A stretch of 64,000 nucleotides of DNA from Malania oleifera (taxonomy: Eukaryota > Streptophyta > Magnoliopsida > Santalales > Ximeniaceae). Positions within the stretch are counted from its first letter, which is position 1, and each line of letters begins with the position of its first letter. A program made the translations under genes and the position numbers. This document shows positions 60,252 through 64,000 of this stretch, one piece after another. The notes beneath the pieces are model-generated. The model was not told the origin of the DNA. It worked only from the letters and a program-made list of their open reading frames with translations, and ran no database searches. The DNA is taken from positions 105,837,773 through 105,901,772 of the forward strand of contig NC_080423.1 of NCBI RefSeq assembly GCF_029873635.1. Direction: 5' to 3'.

Positions 60252-61790
60252 GTATTAGAGCAGGTTCTTTGCGTAAATTTTTTCAACACAGTTTGAATAT
60301 TTTTTTTTTCCTGCAATCATGTCCAACATCACATATCCGAAGGTCTCCTCCTCCAATCCAACATCCCCATCAATTTTGGATGTGTCTTCTCCATATTTTC
60401 TCTATTTTTCTGATCATCCAAGTGCCATTCTAGTCTCCACTCTTCTCAATGGTGACAATTATTAGAGAAATATCTATACTTTCCATCTATAATCAAATCC
60501 AAAAATAGTTTATAAATTCACAATCAATAGTTAATTGTTCCAATTTGTCTTGAATTTTTGTTACTGAAAACTTGCATTTAATTTTTCAGGGGTTTAGGTA
60601 TTGTGTGTTTTGAGACACTATACAATCAAGATGTATCCAATATTTAGGAAAGGAATTAAGGAAAGGGGGATTCAAGATACAAGTACAATCAATAAAAAAC
60701 AAAGTTCAGTAACTTCTCCAAAAAAGGAGGTTGTCTGTAATCTTGTTCAACGTGGTTCTCTCCAAGTTAGATATGTTCATACACAAGACCAATTAGCTAA
60801 TTTGTTAATAAAGGCATTGTCAAGACAAAGAACTGAAATCTTGAGAAACAAGATTGGGCTGGCTGATGGAAGCTCAATCTTGTGGGGGCATATAAAGACA
60901 AATTGCACAAATCAAGGTCAAGATTGAACAAAACACATATAGCTTACAATCAAGCAAGATCATTTAAAATCAATTTTATATTTTTGTAACTGCTGCATAG
61001 TTTTAGCAAAATTGATGTATATTGCCATAAATAGTTTTTCCCAGTTGTGTATATTGTTGAGAATTCCACTTTTGAGCTTGTCCCACATTAAAAAATTAGA
61101 GTGGATGATGGGTGCTTATATACATGGTTGAGCCCAAGATCCAATAGGTTTAAACTTTTGAGTCAGGTTGGTGTTCACCCATGTGTATCAAGCCCACCCA
61201 TGGGCTCCTCCGGTCCAAACAAGTGGTATCAGAGCTGACGGTTCGTAACTCTGGGTGAGTGACATCATAAAAAGTCAAGACGTGAAACTAATTCTCCTGA
61301 CGTGCTAATAGTTGGAGGACCAAGTGTGTGACTGAGACCAATAAGGATTATCTAGGCTGCGGATGGATCCGAATAGGGTCAAGATGTGAGAGGTAGGATT
61401 GGTTCAAAAGCACGTGGAATGCAATCCGACGCACGCAAGACGTTAGTGGTAAGGCCCACTTGAGCAACTGTTAAAGAATTGAGCTTACTCCTAGAAGGGA
61501 GACGATTTCCATTCAAAGGGGAGCAGTTGGAACTCACAAGTGAGGGGGAGATTGTTGAGAATTCCACTTATGAGCTTATCCCACATTGAAAAATTAGAGT
61601 GGATCATGAGTGCTTATATACATGGTTGAGCCCAAGATCCAAAAGGCTTAACCTTTTGAGTCAGGTTGGTGTTCATCCATGTGTATCAAGCCCCCCCATG
61701 GGCTCCTCTGGTCCTAACATATATAAGTCAGCTCTTATTACATCAATAAAGTGTAGGAAAATATTCATTGAAAAACAGCAGTGTTATTTC
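60252..61790 (+). mobile_element. Ty1/copia element, heavily reduced, holding a TRIM
   Basis: Primer site TGGTATTAGAGCAGG at 60252. Gag start MSNITYPKVSSSNPTSPSI then YFLYFSDHPSAILVSTLLNG (60319-60460). The end of RNase H (RGSLQVRYVHTQDQLANLLI, SRQRTEILRNKIGL) lies at 60748-60870, with a purine-rich end GTGGGGGCATA near 60880. Most of the element between these parts is gone. Sequence after 60890, including an AATAAA near 61743, is probably its 3' LTR, interrupted by the TRIM. The outer ends are not sharply seen. Broken. Confidence 0.7.
61055..61719 (+). mobile_element. TRIM (terminal-repeat retrotransposon in miniature)
   Basis: Two 167-bp terminal repeats, 61055-61221 and 61553-61719, both TGTTGAGAATTCCACTT ... 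AACA and over 90% alike. The duplication TATAT lies at 61050-61054 and 61720-61724. Primer site GTGGTATCAGAGCTGACGG follows the first repeat and a purine tract GTGAGGGGGAGA precedes the second. The 331-bp core has no coding content, so it depends on proteins from other elements. It is inserted in the LTR of the reduced copia copy. Confidence 0.93.
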
Positions 61791-61926
61791 TTCTATAGAC
61801 CATTCACCTCAAAATTGTTCTTATTTAAAAGAAATATATGTGCTTCTAGCTTTTCCTGGAATGACCTGACAAATTAACTGGGTTTTTTTTTTTCCCACTA
61901 ATATTCTACATGCTCTAATACCATGC
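61725..61926. other. End of the copia LTR and junction with the next LTR
   Basis: Contains CATCAATAAAGTG (possible poly(A) signal) and, at 61911-61923, TGCTCTAATACCA. The latter is the reverse of a Met-tRNA primer site, next to the reverse LTR that begins at 61927. Confidence 0.5.
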
Positions 61927-63847
61927 TGGGAATACCCAATCATAAACCTAAGCAGCAAGAAGCGGAAATCATATAAACATAACCATAAATCATTACATAT
62001 ATACTAAACCAATACCAGAGTACTACCGTGTTCCCCAAAATATACACATATCACTGAATCCTCAATTTACTCTCAGCTAACTAGGGCAAATACAAAAATC
62101 CTCCATTGTACTCACTTTGCTGTCAGGGCACTACAAATGCCCCTCTACCTGCAAGCTTGATTTGTTCGCCTACCTGGATCACCTGAAAAATGTTTCAACA
62201 CTAGGATGAACCAACGTTTAGTAAGAAGAAATATGCTGTTACTAGTGTGTGGTAAATGAACTACTATATATCATGAAATCTGTTTTCATATAACATGAAT
62301 AACTGAATACGAAAGTACCGTACAAATAATAAAATACATCACCCCTTTTTCCTATTGCTTAACATAACAGTATTATATTTATAATTCAAAGTACTTCTAG
62401 TGTACATAAGTATGGTCCATGTTTTTGTAAATCCGTACGTAAGTAATAGCAACTGAAACTGTTCCCTGTGGCTATCTGTGTCATGACTTGCCCCCTCATG
62501 ACAAGGTTGTACGGCCCATAGGCTGGATTTATCCTAACTAGCCAATCAGGAATAAATCACTGTACTCCGTCAATCGACCTGCCCACCTCAACCCATATTT
62601 GGATGGGGAGCCTAACCTCTTCAAGGGTCCAGGTGGTCGACCTTACCACGTATTATCTGAATAGATGGTTGCACTCATAAAGTAACATAATATCTGTAGC
62701 AAAGCTACCGTGCTCTGTAACTGCAAGTCAAACAGGGTCTGATATCATATAATATATTTCTATACATATCAATCTGAATTACCATGATTCTGAAGTAATC
62801 GTAATAACCATGATGCTGCATAACTATAATGTATTTTCACATATCGTAATACTGTGAACTGAATAATCATAACACTGAAACTGCATAATCATAATACTGA
62901 TATTCGTATAATCATGGTACTAAAATCTGTATAATCATGGTATTAAAATCCATAAAATCAGAGTACTAAAATTCACATAATCATGGTACTGAAATTTGTA
63001 AAATCATGAAACTAGCATTCGTAAAACATATACTCGTACCATATTCATATTCACAAGCCACACCATACTTAAATATATAATTTTCATAATTAAATAAGAT
63101 GTATAGTATTTTAAGAAACACTTAGCATAACATATTTCCCTTACTTGACTACTAGAAAGACCCTAGGGAATACAAGCCTAACCCCCGCAGGGCCTCCTAC
63201 AAAACACCCTGAAATCAACATATGCCAGAACATAATATCAGTATTTCTCCGCCTACATTATTTCCTATAATTGCCATAAGACCCAAAAGGGACTAAAAGG
63301 CCTCCTGTATTTGGGATGAAATCCAACTTCATTTCCCCAACGATCCGCTCCGATAGATTTGTAGAGAACTGCGCCAGGAGCGTCGTGGAGGCTTCAGATC
63401 TTCGATCTGGCGAGTAACGGGCCCGGAAACGAAGAGAGAAGGGAGAGGAGACGTAAGGAAAGAGAAAGAGAGGAGAGGAGACGAGAGAGAGAGAGACTTT
63501 GAAAGTGAATAAAAATCAAATTTTTGGCTATTTATAGGGTCAGATTCGTCGACGAGACATGTCACCTCGTCGACGAGTCTTTCATAAAATTTGTCGACGA
63601 AGCCCTATATTCGTCGACGAAATTCAGAGCAGCCAGAACCGTCTCTCGGTATTTTCTCGTTGACGAAGCCCTGTATTCATTGACGAAATTCCTTAACCAC
63701 TCGTCAACGAGTTCTGGCAATTTTCTAAAATTGAAATTATCCCAAAAAATGCAATGTTGTCGACGAAGTCTACGGCCTCCTTCTGTTTCTGTGTCTATTT
63801 TCTCTCCCTCTTATTATTAAAATGCTATTATTCTTCGGGTCACTACA
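61927..63847 (-). repeat. Long gypsy-type LTR, minus orientation, with a primer site beside it
   Basis: TGGGAATACCC ... GGGTCACTACA, 1,921 bp. In reverse reading: CGTCGACG palindromes (63775-63545), TATA box CTATAAATAG near 63528-63537, a CT tract (63500-63430), CTTACTAAACG near 62226, and acceptor-like TTTTTCAG|G ending at 62183. The GGGCCGTACAACC-type block lies near 62510. The usual donor site is replaced by CAGGAGG at about 63315. The primer site on the inner side marks it as a 5' LTR whose internal region is missing. Confidence 0.8.
63545..63775 (-). promoter_or_regulatory. CGTCGACG-type palindrome cluster
   Basis: Seven or eight copies of TCGTCGACGA-like words (for example ACCTCGTCGACGAGTC near 63570) lie upstream, in reverse reading, of the LTR TATA box. 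The CGAGAAAATACCGAGAG box lies near 63645-63661. Confidence 0.6.
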
Positions 63848-64000
63848 TTTCCTCTTGATAACATTTACCAATTATTAATTGAGTTGTCACCAAATTATGG
63901 AATTTTCATGGATGACCAGTTAATGAGGTATTTAACCATCAACAAGAAATAAAATTTGGATCCTTGTCATCCTCCATAACTACCGATTGATTTCCACATT
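63848..64000. other. Unassigned sequence at the window edge
   Basis: AT-rich and outside the LTR. It begins TTTCC, which also occurs at 61891-61895 and could be a target duplication. No gene seen. Confidence 0.3.

Overview
This is nuclear DNA from a flowering plant, most likely a eudicot with a repeat-rich genome. The evidence is long-LTR Ty3 elements of the Tekay type primed by initiator Met-tRNA, Ty1/copia elements, L1-type LINEs with an RNase H tail, a TRIM element, and host genes split by GT-AG introns. I see no rRNA, tRNA or CRISPR array. Retroelement fossils fill roughly 80% of the window.

Layout. 1-3574: parts of long gypsy-type LTRs. 3575-29.76 kb: a four-deep nest. A copia element (minus strand) contains a Tekay element (minus, 7725-29262, target duplication ATATA). 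That element contains a solo LTR (plus, 11984-17022), which contains another solo LTR (minus, 12685-15219). It also contains a second full-length Tekay element (plus, 18291-27369, target duplication ACACC). 29.8-38.1 kb: a host island holding a small two-exon gene of unknown function (plus) and, convergent to it, a seven-exon gene for a chloroplast-type nucleoside diphosphate kinase (NDPK2-like, minus) with a partly duplicated exon. 38.2-45.4 kb: a LINE tail (minus) split by three solo LTRs nested one in another, each with a clean 5-bp target duplication. 45.5-57.5 kb: a mevalonate kinase gene (minus) that is now a pseudogene, broken up by a LINE at its last exon, by a young chromodomain-bearing Ty3 element (48473-54207, target duplication CAAGG), and by a second LINE upstream. 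57.5-60.2 kb: AT-rich intergenic DNA. 60.2-61.8 kb: a much reduced copia copy holding a TRIM. 61.9-63.85 kb: another long gypsy LTR (minus).

The most interesting signal is shared architecture in the LTRs. Thirteen LTR copies, from several otherwise different families and both orientations, carry the same block: a CTTACTGAG-like box, a CTCACCCC-like box, then TTTTTCAG|G. In most full LTRs a TATA box and a GTAAG donor-like site lie upstream, about 180-230 nt apart. This looks like a promoter, a short first exon and an intron of about 0.7-1.3 kb inside the LTR. A second signal is a palindromic cassette, CTCGTCGACGAG plus an AAATRCCRAGAG-like box, found upstream in the LTRs of several Ty3 families and also in the LTR of the copia element.
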